This document shows positions 1 through 9,958 of a DNA stretch of 25,978 nucleotides, piece by piece. The translations under genes and the position numbers were made by a program. Within the stretch, counting starts at the first letter, position 1. Each line of letters begins with the position of its first letter. This DNA is from Apostichopus californicus (taxonomy: Eukaryota; Echinodermata; Holothuroidea; Aspidochirotida; Stichopodidae), in assembly GCA_020650975.1 (NCBI GenBank), contig JAIPMN010034684.1, positions 1 to 25,978 of the forward strand. The letters run 5' to 3'. The notes below the pieces were generated by a model. That model had not been told where the DNA came from and ran no database searches. It was given only the letters and a program-made list of their open reading frames with translations.

Positions 1-2
1 CC

Positions 3-302
3 AACATAGCTATCGGTGATACAGTCCTTGTGAAACAGAAAAAGCGGAACATGTTGTCTACCCCCTATGATCCTAACCCGATGACAGTAACGAAACGCAA
101 GGGAAATTGCGTAACCGCGGAGGGGGGAAATGGGTCGGTAATCACACGGAATTCTTCATTCTTCAAACGCTTCGAAGGAGAACCTAGCGAACCTGAGCAA
201 CCACCGGAGGAGATCACAGAGGAAGAAAGTGCTGAAAACGACGAGTTAAGACGTTCTCAGCGAAGTACGAAACCGCCAATGAGATTAATATCGGAAATAT
301 AA
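3..302 (+). CDS. Integrase C-terminus, Ty3/gypsy pol (partial, fossil)
   Basis: The reading frame is open from the window edge to the stop at 300-302, about 99 residues. The start reads GDTVLVKQKKRN, then STPYDP and a KGNCVTAEGG stretch. This is the usual small beta-barrel-like C-terminal part of Ty3/gypsy integrases, which holds the complex on viral-type cDNA during insertion. It is followed by an acidic, proline-rich linker and a short basic tail (RRSQRSTKPP), a common way for these polyproteins to end. The catalytic integrase core, RNase H and reverse transcriptase would lie upstream, outside the window. Family assignment rests on these motifs, not on a search. Confidence 0.8.
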   Translation, partial: NIAIGDTVLVKQKKRNMLSTPYDPNPMTVTKRKGNCVTAEGGNGSVITRNSSFFKRFEGEPSEPEQPPEEITEEESAENDELRRSQRSTKPPMRLISEI

Positions 303-528
303 ACTGTAACTTTCTAAACACACAACCACATTAAAGTATTGTATGTTTGTAAAATAAGTAAAGTCACATACATCTTGAGCATCATCTTTTCTTTTATTAT
401 CACCTGCATTATTTTCATGTTTTACCATAATAGGAACAAAAATGTTATTGTTTCTTATTTCACAAGACATGAAGTATCGATATTAACACTCTAAGAGGAT
501 TGTTTCATTTTAACTAAAAGGGGAGGGA

Positions 529-699
529 TGTAATGTTTTGATTAGTATACTAAAAGTAAATACTGCCCTCTGCTATATATAATAAATAATGTTCATGCAT
601 CACGTATAAGACACAGATAGGTTGTCAACAAAGAAGACAGAATAAAATCCATCGTTATCATAAACATCGTTTGTCTATCTACTATCTTGAAACATCACA
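529..699 (+). repeat. 3' LTR of the Ty3/gypsy element
   Basis: A 171-bp segment starts TGTAATG right after the polypurine tract and ends CATCACA. Its two ends are imperfect inverted repeats (6 of 7 match). Inside are a TATA-like stretch TATATATAATA near 575 and an AATAAA polyadenylation signal near 643, in the order expected for U3-R-U5. The 3' boundary is set by the inverted repeat. No target duplication can be checked because the 5' LTR is outside the window. Confidence 0.75.
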
Positions 700-843
700 A
701 GACCCAGTTCTTTTATGATACCTGGTGTAAGGAAAGTAAAGACGGGAATTTCTGTTCTGAGGGGGTCCTGTTTCATTTTTGCTGATGACCCGGGTCTCTG
801 CTTTGAAGCTCTGAATTAAATAATGATCAAATTGTCTCCACAG

Positions 844-2552
844 ATGGTTCGGGAGTATCAGCGTAAAACGGAGAGAGGGACCTTCAACAAAGAGGCGATG
901 ACAGCAGCGGTTAAAGCCCATGAAGGTGGTTTCAGTTTGCGTAAAGCGGCTGACCAGAATGGGGTGAACTATCGCACCATGGCAAGATATATCCCGATTT
1001 TCAAGAAAAATCAGGCCAGCCTAGATGGTGTGACGTTGGGATATAAATCAAGGAGGAAAGTCCTAACTGAAGCTGTTGAGCTAGACATGGTCCACGGCAA
1101 ACGGCATCCGAGCCTTTCTATTAGGAAACCAGAGGCCACTTCAGTTCAGAGGATGATTAACTTCAATCCTCATAATGTGTCAATGTTTTTTGATAACTTA
1201 GAGAAAGTGTTGGAGAGGTTTGGTGGATTTTCTGCTGATCAGATCTGGAATCTCGACGAAACGGGAGTGACCACGGTTCAAAAACCTGTGAAGATCCTGG
1301 CGCAGAAGGGTGCAAAGCAAGTCGCATCTACAGTGTCCCAGGAGAGAGAACCCTGGTAATGATGTGCTGTGCCGTCAATGCTCTTGGCAATCACATACCA
1401 CCATTCTTCTTGTTTCCCAGGAAGAAAACCCAGGAGCATTGGCTTCTAACAGCACCTCCCGGAAGTGACGCATCAGGGTCGAGCTCAGCCACATGGTGGA
1501 TGACGGACGAGGTGTTCCTCAAATATCTCGGTCACTTCACTAAATACGCAAAGCCCACATCAGACAAACCGATCCTTCTTCTTCTTGACAATCATTCCCA
1601 CATCTCTCTTGAAGCAATATGATTTGCTAAGGAGAACAACATCGTCATGCTGAGTTTCCCTCCTCATTGTTCCCATGAGCTACAGCCCCTTGACAAGTCC
1701 GTATACGATCCTTTCAAGTCCTACATCAACCAAGCAAGTGACAACTGGATGCGTCAACCAGAGAATGTCGAGAAAGCTATGTCAATTCACACTATCCCGC
1801 AGCTCATTTCCTACGCTTTCCCAAAGGCCATGACACCAGAAAATATCACAGCAGGATTCAGAGCCACCGGCATTTACCCTTTCGATAGGAATATCTTCCC
1901 TCCCCATAAGTTCATCTCCTGCTACTCATCAGACCGTCCACCGCCATCTGCAGGAACACATGGAATTGGCGAGGAAACCACAAAGTCACAAGTTCCAGAT
2001 CACGGCTCAACGAATGATGCTCCAGGACCGTCAGGCGTCAACATGGGTAAGAATGCACCCATCGATGTCAATGCCAATTCTCCATCCGATATCGAAGAGT
2101 CATCATCTGGCAGTTCCCGAAGGAGTTCTATTCCAGGGACCCCTTTAAGTGGTGAAGATGTTCGACCATTTGGTGTACGCCAGGCAAGAAAGGAGTCGGC
2201 TCCAAAGAGAAAGAGAGGGAAGTCACAGATATTCACCGATACCCCAGTGAAGAGACAAATAGAAATTGAGGCTAGATCAAGCAAGACCAGGAAGAAGATC
2301 TTTGGTGGAGCTGTGCCAAAAACGATGGCAAAGAAGCAGAACGATGCTCTCAAAAAGAAGTCTAAAACGCAGGAAGGAGATGGCTCTGGCCCTATCACAG
2401 AAGATTGGTTGTGTCTCTATTGCGATGAGGCATATTCAGCATCACCGCCAGGGGAAAACTGGGTTATGTGTGTGGCCTGCAAAGACTGGGCACATGAAGC
2501 TTGCGCTGGAACGGAGTCAAACGAAGACTTCACCTGTGAATTTTGTCGCTAA
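844..2552 (+). pseudogene. Pogo/Tigger-like DDE transposase with C-terminal PHD finger (broken)
   Basis: The product would be a cut-and-paste transposase of the pogo group, in the same broad family as the proteins often annotated 'MFS-type transporter clz9-like'. Seen in order: a Psq-type helix-turn-helix near the N-terminus (FSLRKAADQNGVNYRTMARY); then DDE motifs NLDETG (Asp at 1255-1257), LLLLDNH (Asp at 1587-1589) and LQPLDKSV (Asp at 1692-1694); a basic, serine-rich linker; and a PHD-type C4HC3 finger (CLYC, CVAC, WAHEAC, CEFC) at about 2404-2550. ATG 844 is preferred because the family starts MVR-YKRK-like and TCTCCACAG, a possible splice acceptor, directly precedes it. Damage: about 40 residues are missing between VELDMV and KRHPSLS (near 1085-1100), one base is lost near 1340-1347, and a TGA stops the frame at 1620-1622. 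No terminal inverted repeats were found. Confidence 0.85.
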
Positions 2553-3396
2553 TTATATGGACTGTGATTGGCAACTGAAGTTCTAAGTTTGATTTTTACA
2601 TGTTATAATATGTATTCCTTTAGAACAATTCACTTTTATTCTTGAAAACTCATTATGTTTTGTTATTAAATAACACTTAGTAACTTGTGACAAATTGCCT
2701 CATCACCGGGGCAACTTCTGACACTGACATTGGACAGAAAATGTGAATTAACACTTTTTAGCTGATTAATTTTTCCATGATTAAGATGAACACTGTTAGG
2801 TCATAAGATAAGCTACATTTCAAGGTATGAATCAAGTGTTTTCTGCGTTTTCGTTCTACGGCAATAAAAGCAAAATTGTCACTTCTTGCCTCGCCTTCCC
2901 CTACCTTGCCAAACAACTGTGAGCTCTTTCCCTGTCTAACACCTCTTGGTTAACATTTTTGGCATTTTTCCAAGGACGTTTCATGGCGTACACGAGGCAC
3001 AGCCCATACCATACACGCATAGCACGATATCAAGGCCCCTATATAGCTATGGCCATCTTTATGAAAGTAAACCTGGTAATAACTTATGTTCTAGGCCACT
3101 TGGCATGATTAAGTAAATGCTAAATATTTTTTCCATGTTCTTGTAGAAAACGTCAACTCCGGAAAATACAATTAGTTGTGTTTTTGTAGTTACGTGAGAT
3201 CCGTAACCGACAAGGTGGTTAGGCTATTTGCATTGCACTTAACTATGGTAGGGTATTATTTTTTCCGTATTTTTGGAAATTATAGAAATTACTTTCTTTT
3301 TTCCCCGCTTAACACCAGATGTTGTATTACGGTTTACTAATAAATGGGTGTACTAGAGCCTTGTTTACATGACATTAGTTGCATTTAGCACGATAT
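2553..3396. other. Non-coding stretch between pogo relic and solo LTR
   Basis: No convincing reading frame is visible on either strand. The sequence is AT-rich and probably includes the 3' untranslated part of the pogo-like element, but I could not pair any inverted repeat here with sequence upstream of 844. Confidence 0.5.
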
Positions 3397-3655
3397 TGTG
3401 ATGTGATGTTACATAACTTTATGTAAAACTGTTACGTGTACATGTTATGCGAGTAGACCAATCAGAAGTGTCCAACCAGTGATATATAAGCAGTACACTA
3501 GGCGTGTGCCTCCACTTCACTTTCCTACTTTCTGTCTCTAAGTTGTGTATCCGTGCTCGTTATATTTCTGTTATTTATTGTAAATATATATACGTTGAAG
3601 TCAGAGACTTGTTATGTTCTTCTTTGATATGTCCACCCAAGTCAGAAACATTACA
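3397..3655 (+). repeat. Solo LTR with 5-bp target duplication (fossil)
   Basis: A 259-bp segment begins TGTGATG and ends CATTACA, so its ends are imperfect inverted repeats of the TG...CA type. It is flanked on both sides by GATAT (3392-3396 and 3656-3660), a perfect 5-bp target duplication. A TATA box TATATAAG lies at 3483-3490, followed by a pyrimidine-rich stretch. No pol or polypurine tract adjoins it, so it is a solo LTR left by recombination between two LTRs. A 5-bp duplication suits Ty3/gypsy, BEL or copia; the clade is not determined. The intact duplication argues that it is not very ancient. Confidence 0.8.
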
Positions 3656-3845
3656 GATATGCCAGTTTCGCGTGAATTTTTTTAAGTGTTTTGCTCGATC
3701 TTTCGTCAAAATTTGAAAGGTGTACCAACTTACTTTTCGTACACAATTGGTAATTTCTCTACTGATTTTCAGAGTTTTTATCTCCATACAGTCCAGTTAA
3801 TACGTTGTGCATTGAGTTTAAACTTCTCGCGAATGCAAGAAAACG

Positions 3846-3947
3846 ATGCGGGGATTTCCAGCAGACAAATGTTTTCTTTGCGGGATTACTGAGTCAGTTG
3901 AAGGGAATCCCGCACCTAAAATTCATACGACAGAAAACGTTTACTAA
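3846..3947 (+). other. Short CxxC-containing ORF, doubtful first exon
   Basis: A 33-codon frame starts MRGFPADKCFLCG and continues to a KIHTTENVY-like end. The CFLCG motif resembles the zinc-binding CxxC at the start of some transposon-derived proteins, including the one at 20.4 kb here, but no matching HxxxC partner follows. It could be a chance frame. It sits 190 bases after the solo LTR and at the edge of a cluster of TTCCCGCG motifs. Confidence 0.15.
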
Positions 3948-4000
3948 CAAACATACAATATAAATTAACAAAATGTGGAATGACAATATTGTTCAAAACA

Positions 4001-4320
4001 TTTCCCGCGAGGCTGATTTATTACAGCAACCTTCCCGCGTTGTGCCGTGGGTGTCAGATTGACATTGCCCTTGTGAGTGGTTTGGGGACACATGATTACT
4101 AGTAATATTGTGACTAAAATTGCGAGCACGCTCTCTGAACATTTTTCTTTTGTTTCTGAAACTTTTCTTCTGAAATTTGGCCTATTGTTTTTACATATGT
4201 ACTTTTTTTTCCTTGTTTTGTATTATTTTTCGTGCGTTTTTTTTGGGGCAAAGTTTTTTCCCAGATTTTTTTATCCAGCCATGCTGTATTTCCCGCGAGC
4301 ATCGCTCAATTCCCGCGAAT
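4001..4320. promoter_or_regulatory. Cluster of E2F-like TTCCCGCG motifs
   Basis: Four copies of TTCCCGCG lie at about 4002-4009, 4032-4039, 4290-4297 and 4310-4317, all in the same orientation. Related CGCGAA and TGCGGG words occur just upstream (3825-3890). The E2F consensus is TTTSSCGC, so the match is good. No gene start is recognised immediately downstream, so a promoter role is inference only. Confidence 0.3.
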
Positions 4321-6236
4321 CGGATTACGAAATAGAAATACACAACATTCGATCTCTTAAGTCCAGTTTCACTTGGTGTAACGTGGGTGAAAAACATCAT
4401 GGCCAGGGGATTACAGCTGATATCGCTGCTGTCTGTTCAGAGTGTTCAATCGACAACGACCAGCTGGCGGGTTTCGGCTTCATAACGGAACTATACGCTC
4501 ATTTGCTCAACGCAAGTCGCGTGTCGCCTCTTCAGCACGTAAAATACCATTTTGTAACTACGATTTTATCACTAAATTTGGGATATCTTCGGATACCTAA
4601 TACCCACCGTCACAGTTTGTCCACCATTATAAGAAGAATTTTGTCCTCTTTCATATGATATGGATTCACTTCCAGGAATATTTGAGCAAAGGGTGGCGTT
4701 TTTTAATTAAAAAATACCATATGGGTTGCATTCTCTATGGGAAATCGATAAAATATCACAATTTTCTTCCCGAGGATACAGTAAAATTGCGACCATTCGA
4801 AGACTCCGTAGGCTACAGAGCCAGTTTCAGCAGATTGTGAAAGGATTTTTCTTGTCTAACTGTTTATGTAAGACTCATTCTGATTGGTTCAGTGGAACCG
4901 GTGGCCATTTTTGGATCCAATGAACGAAGCCCTCTGAAAAATACACCGCTCTGCCATACCCACTACACAACATTTTACGAACCAACCTGCTTCACGTTAT
5001 GGCGTCATTTTCCTGTCAAGAATTATCGATGATAACCACGAAGATACGGCTAGATATTCTGGTATGTGTTGTTGGGAAGTTTATCTTTAATTGTTTCCAC
5101 AGACTCGATAAATTTCATGGTACATGAAAAAAAAAACATGGTTTCTTTTGGTAGTACTGAAATTCACTACCTAGCCTTGGGAGATTCCACTTCTGATTGG
5201 GAAACACTTGCACTGCAGTCTGCACACAGTACCACTAACAGCATAGCCTAACGTGTTAGACATACGTGGGTCAACGATGTTGTTAAACGTTAGGATACGC
5301 ACGTACTCGGTACTGTATCAAATTGGTAGGCCAAGTTAATACTTCTAGTACTACTAGGCCTAGGCAGTCGGCTCAGTCCCAGTACTTGGAAGAATAAAAT
5401 AATTTAGTACTGCCTCATTTTGAACAATTTACTGGGCCAACCACGACTGAAAATTATTGTACTGTAGCCGCAGAGTGTTTTAGAGTGCCGCAGAATGATT
5501 TATTTTATTTTTAGGCCTAGGCCTACTTTACTTCTGCTGAAAGGCAGTTAGCCTACGCTGGCAGCTGATCATAACGTAAACACAAGAGCCGTCTCGGGGA
5601 AATTGCTGAATACCCCACAACTGCCCTCTTAAATGCACAATCACACATAGGCCAGTTAGGCCTAGGGTGCGTTTCTGTCAACTGTTACTATAAATGGGCC
5701 TAGGCTAGGCCTACTAGTGTTACATATTTTTACACGCTGTCTCTAACGGGAAAACCTGCGCGTGTGTTAGTGTTCGTGAACTTGTTATTCGCGTGTTCTT
5801 TTCCGCGCATAGTATTGGCCCGTACAATATGGACAATGGCTGCACGTTCCGGCAAAAACATTGCGTGCTCAGAATAGTGAGCGTGGCTTCATCCCTGGGA
5901 CCGTTAGCTCTGTTAGATGATCACGATATCTGATAGCCAATCAGATTTCTTTATTGGATGAAAATGACGTAATTGTCGATGAAAAACTAACACTAACAGT
6001 TGACAAAAACTGTTTCTAGGCCACATTTTCCATTTTGGTTCAAAACGGTTGCTTGAATTGCTATTTTTAATGTTGTAGTTCCTATTTTAGCGGCGTATAT
6101 ACTTGCAGTAGTGATGTGTTAGGGTTTGAGACGGGCGTATTCATGTTTTCCTGTTTTCAATCACAAGTACACAATTTCTCATTTAGCTCTATCTTGTCTG
6201 AACTTACGTGCTACGACGGGTACGGTACATGTACCT
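4321..6236. other. Long non-coding stretch
   Basis: Several short frames exist here, but none shows a recognisable domain. The one at 4077-4655 is largely a read-through of T-rich DNA. From 5340 to 5720 the sequence is dotted with TAGGCC words. A CCAAT-containing segment lies near 5937. No RNA gene was recognised. Confidence 0.4.
5340..5720. repeat. Patch enriched in the TAGGCC/GGCCTA motif
   Basis: TAGGCC or its complement recurs about ten times in 380 bases, several times as overlapping TAGGCCTAGGCC runs (for example near 5513 and 5698). It is not a strict tandem array. Such words are common in some deuterostome invertebrate genomes, so this is a compositional marker rather than an element. 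Confidence 0.45.
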
Positions 6237-6602
6237 GAGAGCGTGGTAGCCTGATTGGTTAGGCGTCGATCTCGTATTCCAGTGGTTGTGGATTCGAGTC
6301 CACGTTGTACCCTTGAGCAAGGTGCTTTATCTCGATTGCTTCACTCCACCCAGGTGTGCATGGGTACCCTGCGAGATAACTTGTATAGTGTTGCGCTGTA
6401 TGTGGCTGCACCTATGGATGTCCCCCAGGGGACACGATGAAGTGGCATAACTATTCAGTGTGCCAGGTGCGAACAGCAAGGGATGTGCGCTATACAATGT
6501 GGGTGTGAAAAGTTACAAATGAGCAGGGGTAATGACTGTGAATCGCTTTGAGATGTGGCCGCCACATATAAGGCGCTTTAAAACCCAAATCATTATCATT
6601 AT
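6237..6602 (+). mobile_element. tRNA-derived SINE
   Basis: The head has an RNA polymerase III promoter: box A-like TAGCCTGATTGGTTAGG (6247-6263) and box B GGATTCGAGTCC (6290-6301). The body holds a CCTTGAGCAAGGTGCTTTA segment and a CTCCACCCAGGTGTGCATGG segment, as in tRNA-derived SINEs of echinoderms and other marine invertebrates. The 3' end has the familiar CGCTTTGAG and GGCGCTTTA words and a tail of ATT/ATC repeats. A short candidate target duplication TACCT lies at 6232-6236 and 6603-6607. SINEs of this type have no protein and rely on a partner LINE, none of which is visible here. Confidence 0.85.
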
Positions 6603-6962
6603 TACCTTTCAGCCACGCCAACCTTTGTAGCTCACTTCTTTCCGGGCAGTAGGCCCCTGGTGCATACCATTTTACCAATTTTATTGGTGTACATTTCTAT
6701 TTGCAAAAGAAGTCAAAGAGGTCTTACTTTCCTGTACAGGTCACAATTGACTGTCATTATTTTTAATAATCAGACGTGTGGTTTTCAGTTACCTCGGGCC
6801 TAGTCCTTTTATAATTTTTTTTATTGTGGGAAAACAAACTACATGTTTATGGCAGATCTCCATTGGAAAAGTCACTTTAGTAGCTTAGGTGCTTGGTAAC
6901 TTATAGCGATTGAAACCTAAGAAGCTTTGTTTGTCAATTCCCATTTCAGATCTGGGCTAACC

Positions 6963-9958
6963 ATGAATTCTTGTCGAGGATTGCGGAATAAAGAGCGAGT
7001 TGACTATGCTGCACTTGCCAGTGGTCCTGGGTTACTGAAGCCACCACGTCTTTCCAGAGAATGTTGGTCAACCAGGAAACTCTATCAACTGGAAGTTCTG
7101 GACCACAAGCTTCAAGATGGAGAATCTTATGTGAAGGTACATTACATGGGATGGTCTGCAATATATGATGAGTGGCGGACCACATCAGATATTATCGATA
7201 TTCCACCACATCTAATCGCCTCCACACCTGAAAGTGAAACCAGGTTCAAGTTTGAACTGCGAACTGCAATCAAGGAATCCCTCACCTGCAGCAGGAAGTG
7301 TGACTCTATGGTTGAACTGAGCATACCCCTGCCCAGAGACACATTCCAAGTTATCAGTGATTGTGGCATTCCAGTCCTGGGAAAGACTGGTAAGTGGACT
7401 GTAAAACATCTGACAGATTGGAACAGGGCAATTGGTGATGATTGGTACTTTCGCATTGCTAACAGATTTGGGGATTTCTGCTACGTGAGAAATGGATCCT
7501 TGGTATTCTGGTTAACTGAAAAACCACCTCTTCAAGAGTTTGTTCGAAGCAACGGCACTCTCACTGCCAACTACGCTCACCGAGGTTTCGCAGTGAAGGT
7601 ACGCTTCGTTAAAGGACTGGGTAATAAGTTAGATTTAGTAACCTTTGCCATCCTGTGACTGACAGTTTGACAACTCAGCAACATGGCACAAATCGCAGGG
7701 TCAAATGTCTTAGCCAATTTGGCAATTGGTTTCCTCCTACTACTTACATGTACATTGGATGTCACCATAGCGACTCCTTGTGAAGGATATGACCATACAA
7801 TTGATATACCAATCAACAATTATTTACTCTACCAACTGGGTATATCTCAACCTGGGAATGTCATCGACCAGAACAATGTGCAGTCTATATTGGAGAAGAC
7901 ATTCACCACACACAAAGTGGATGCCACTAAAGTAGAGCTGAGTAGTGTTGTGAGCACCGTTGTTCAAAAACTGAAGAACATGTTGTTTAGGTACAGGAAG
8001 AGCAAGGGCGGACGCTCAAAGAAGAAACTAGTGGAGTCCTGGAAAACCTCCAATTACACAATTAAAGTCAAGTACAAGACTGACTCGCCAACAAAACGCA
8101 AGCTCGAGGAAGTAGTGGAAAAGGAGAGGAAGAAACAGAAGAAGTCGGTTGAAAAGGTGAAACAGGCAGAGCGCCAGATAAAAGCCCTTTTGTCTGAGAA
8201 ACGAGTACTGCAAAGACAGATTGAAATAATCCAAAATCCGCAGAAGCAAGGCAAGAGAGGAAGGGCCAAGAAGAAACTGGAATACTCAAAATCTCACCGG
8301 AGGAGACTGGAACTTAACCGAATAAAGGCAGTGAAAGAGAGTATCCAGGCACTGACTAAAGGATACTTTACCGCAATCAGCTTGAGCGTTCACGACAGAC
8401 AAGGCGATACAGTAACGTTGGAGATATCCGATGCAGGAACACAAAGTCGGAAACGGAGCACCGAGCAGCTGGTCGACAACCTGATTTTCGTACGGGACAC
8501 ACAAAACATCTCACGCAGAGCTTACCACGAGCTGACAATGCACTGCCCGACTCTTCCCAAAGGGTACAAGTTAAATCTTCGCAACAAGAAATAAATTCTT
8601 GTTTTCAGATACACGAGCTAACAGAGCATATTGGGGTATGGCAATCGTTTAGAGACACATTGTGTTCTAGGTTGTCTGTGTTACTCTCAAACCCATCAGA
8701 TAGTAGTCTGATTCTTTGCGATGGTGCTGTAAAGATCAAGGTAACAGGTGATGGTACATGCATAGGCCAAAAAATTCATATCACTAATATTGCATTCAGT
8801 ATAATAGGTGAACCGTCATGTGCAGGTAGCAGTGGCAGCTATTTATTGGCTATTGTCCGAGTCCCAGAAAAGCAGACTGCTCTTGCAGGAGCCCTCGGTT
8901 CTCTGATTACCGAGATAAATGACACGGATTATGTTTGTGTTGACGGGAAGCGTGTGAAAGTGACGTTGTTTCTTGGAGGGGATCTGAAATTTATCAACCA
9001 AATGATGGGCATTGACGGATTTAGTGCAAAGCACTGTTGTCTTTGGTGCACTTGTGCAAGTGAGCTTAGGTGGGATGTTGACAAAGCTTGGTGCATGTAT
9101 GACGTTGAGCGTGGTGCCCGGACGGTTGAGGATATTACAAAACATTCCTCAAAAAAGGGTAAGGAGAGGCTAAATTGCTTTTCTCCACCACTTTTTTCCA
9201 GTATACCGGTAAGAAATGTAGTTCCAGACACCCTTCACCTGTTCCTCGGGATAGCTGACCAATTAGTCAACCACCTTCTTGTGGAATTCAAGTCTAGGGA
9301 TAATCTACGGAAGTGTGGTTCAAACTTTGTGCTATCTAATTTTTGCCATATTCAAAGGTTTCAAGTGTTTGTACAGGGTTTGGGCATTCCGTGGCAGTTC
9401 TATGTTGACAAGTCCACAAGGCTCATCTCATCAAGGGACTTTACTGGACCGGAGCACCTGAACATTTTTCAGAATGCAAAGTTGGTTGAGTTCATCCCAG
9501 GTCACCCTAAACTTGACAAAATTGTTAAGTTATGGAAAAGCTTCTTGGCATTGATGGAAAGCATTAAGGGGCAGTTAACTGTGTTGGAAGTTGACGTTCA
9601 TGCTCGTGCTTGGGTAAAACTGTTTACTGAGGTCTACCTAAGTAAGGATGTAACGCCATATATGCACATATTAATTAATCATGTACCTGATGCCCTTCGT
9701 TTGCATGGCAACATCTCCATTTTCTCTCAGCAAGGACTTGAGAAATAAAACGACAATGTCACAGCATGGTTCTTCAGGTCATCATCTCACATAAAAACCC
9801 AAGCATTCCGCCAGGTTATGGAGAAGCAGAACCGAATTCACCAGTTACAAAATTCCTGTAAACGTGTCAACGTTACCATTGTTTGCACAGTCTGTAAAAG
9901 CCCTGGTCACAACAGGAGAACATGCCCCATGAGTAGGACAGACTACAATGCATTGTAA
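6963..9958 (+). pseudogene. Transposase-like gene: chromo-barrel, coiled coil, RNase H-like core, zinc knuckle (broken)
   Basis: Three same-strand frames form one gene of a multicopy family that I recall from sponges, cnidarians and other invertebrates under 'uncharacterized protein'. Start ATG 6963 follows a good acceptor (CCCATTTCAG). Exon 1 carries RVDYAALASG and a chromo-barrel/Tudor-knot-like YVKVHYMGWSAIYDEWR. An intron at 7621-7770 (GTAATAAG to ACCATAG) keeps phase: exon 1 leaves one base, exon 2 supplies two. Exon 2 has a Lys/Glu-rich coiled coil and ISRRAYHEL, a family signature. The core then shows VTGDGTCIG (Asp 8750-8752), LGGDLKF (Asp 8981-8983), CCLWCTC (9035-9055) and QQGLEK, like a DDE RNase H fold. 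A CCHC knuckle (CTVCKSPGHNRRTC, 9884-9925) ends it. Damage: one base is lost near 8590 in an A-rich run, and a TAA sits at 9746-9748 where the family has Tyr. The superfamily name is uncertain. Confidence 0.7.

Larger units (their letters stand above)
1..699 (+). mobile_element. 3' part of a Ty3/gypsy LTR retrotransposon (fossil)
   Basis: The window opens inside the pol gene of a Ty3/gypsy-type retrotransposon. Seen in order: the integrase C-terminal tail (3-302), about 210 untranslated bases, a polypurine tract AAAAGGGGAGGGA (516-528), and directly after it an LTR beginning TGTAATG. The rest of the element and its 5' LTR lie outside the window, so LTR divergence and age cannot be judged. The order integrase, polypurine tract, LTR fits the Ty3/gypsy group. 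The clade within the group is not determined. Confidence 0.85.

Noticed and set aside
2000-2398. 132-codon minus-strand frame opposite the pogo relic
   Set aside because: It is the antisense shadow of the serine- and lysine-rich linker of the transposase.
4077-4658. 193-codon frame on the plus strand
   Set aside because: Its first half reads through T-rich DNA and gives a Phe/Leu-rich chance peptide; no domain or family motif is visible.
7683-7770. Apparent signal peptide at the start of the 7683 frame
   Set aside because: The hydrophobic stretch coincides with the pyrimidine-rich end of a phase-consistent intron, so I treat it as non-coding.
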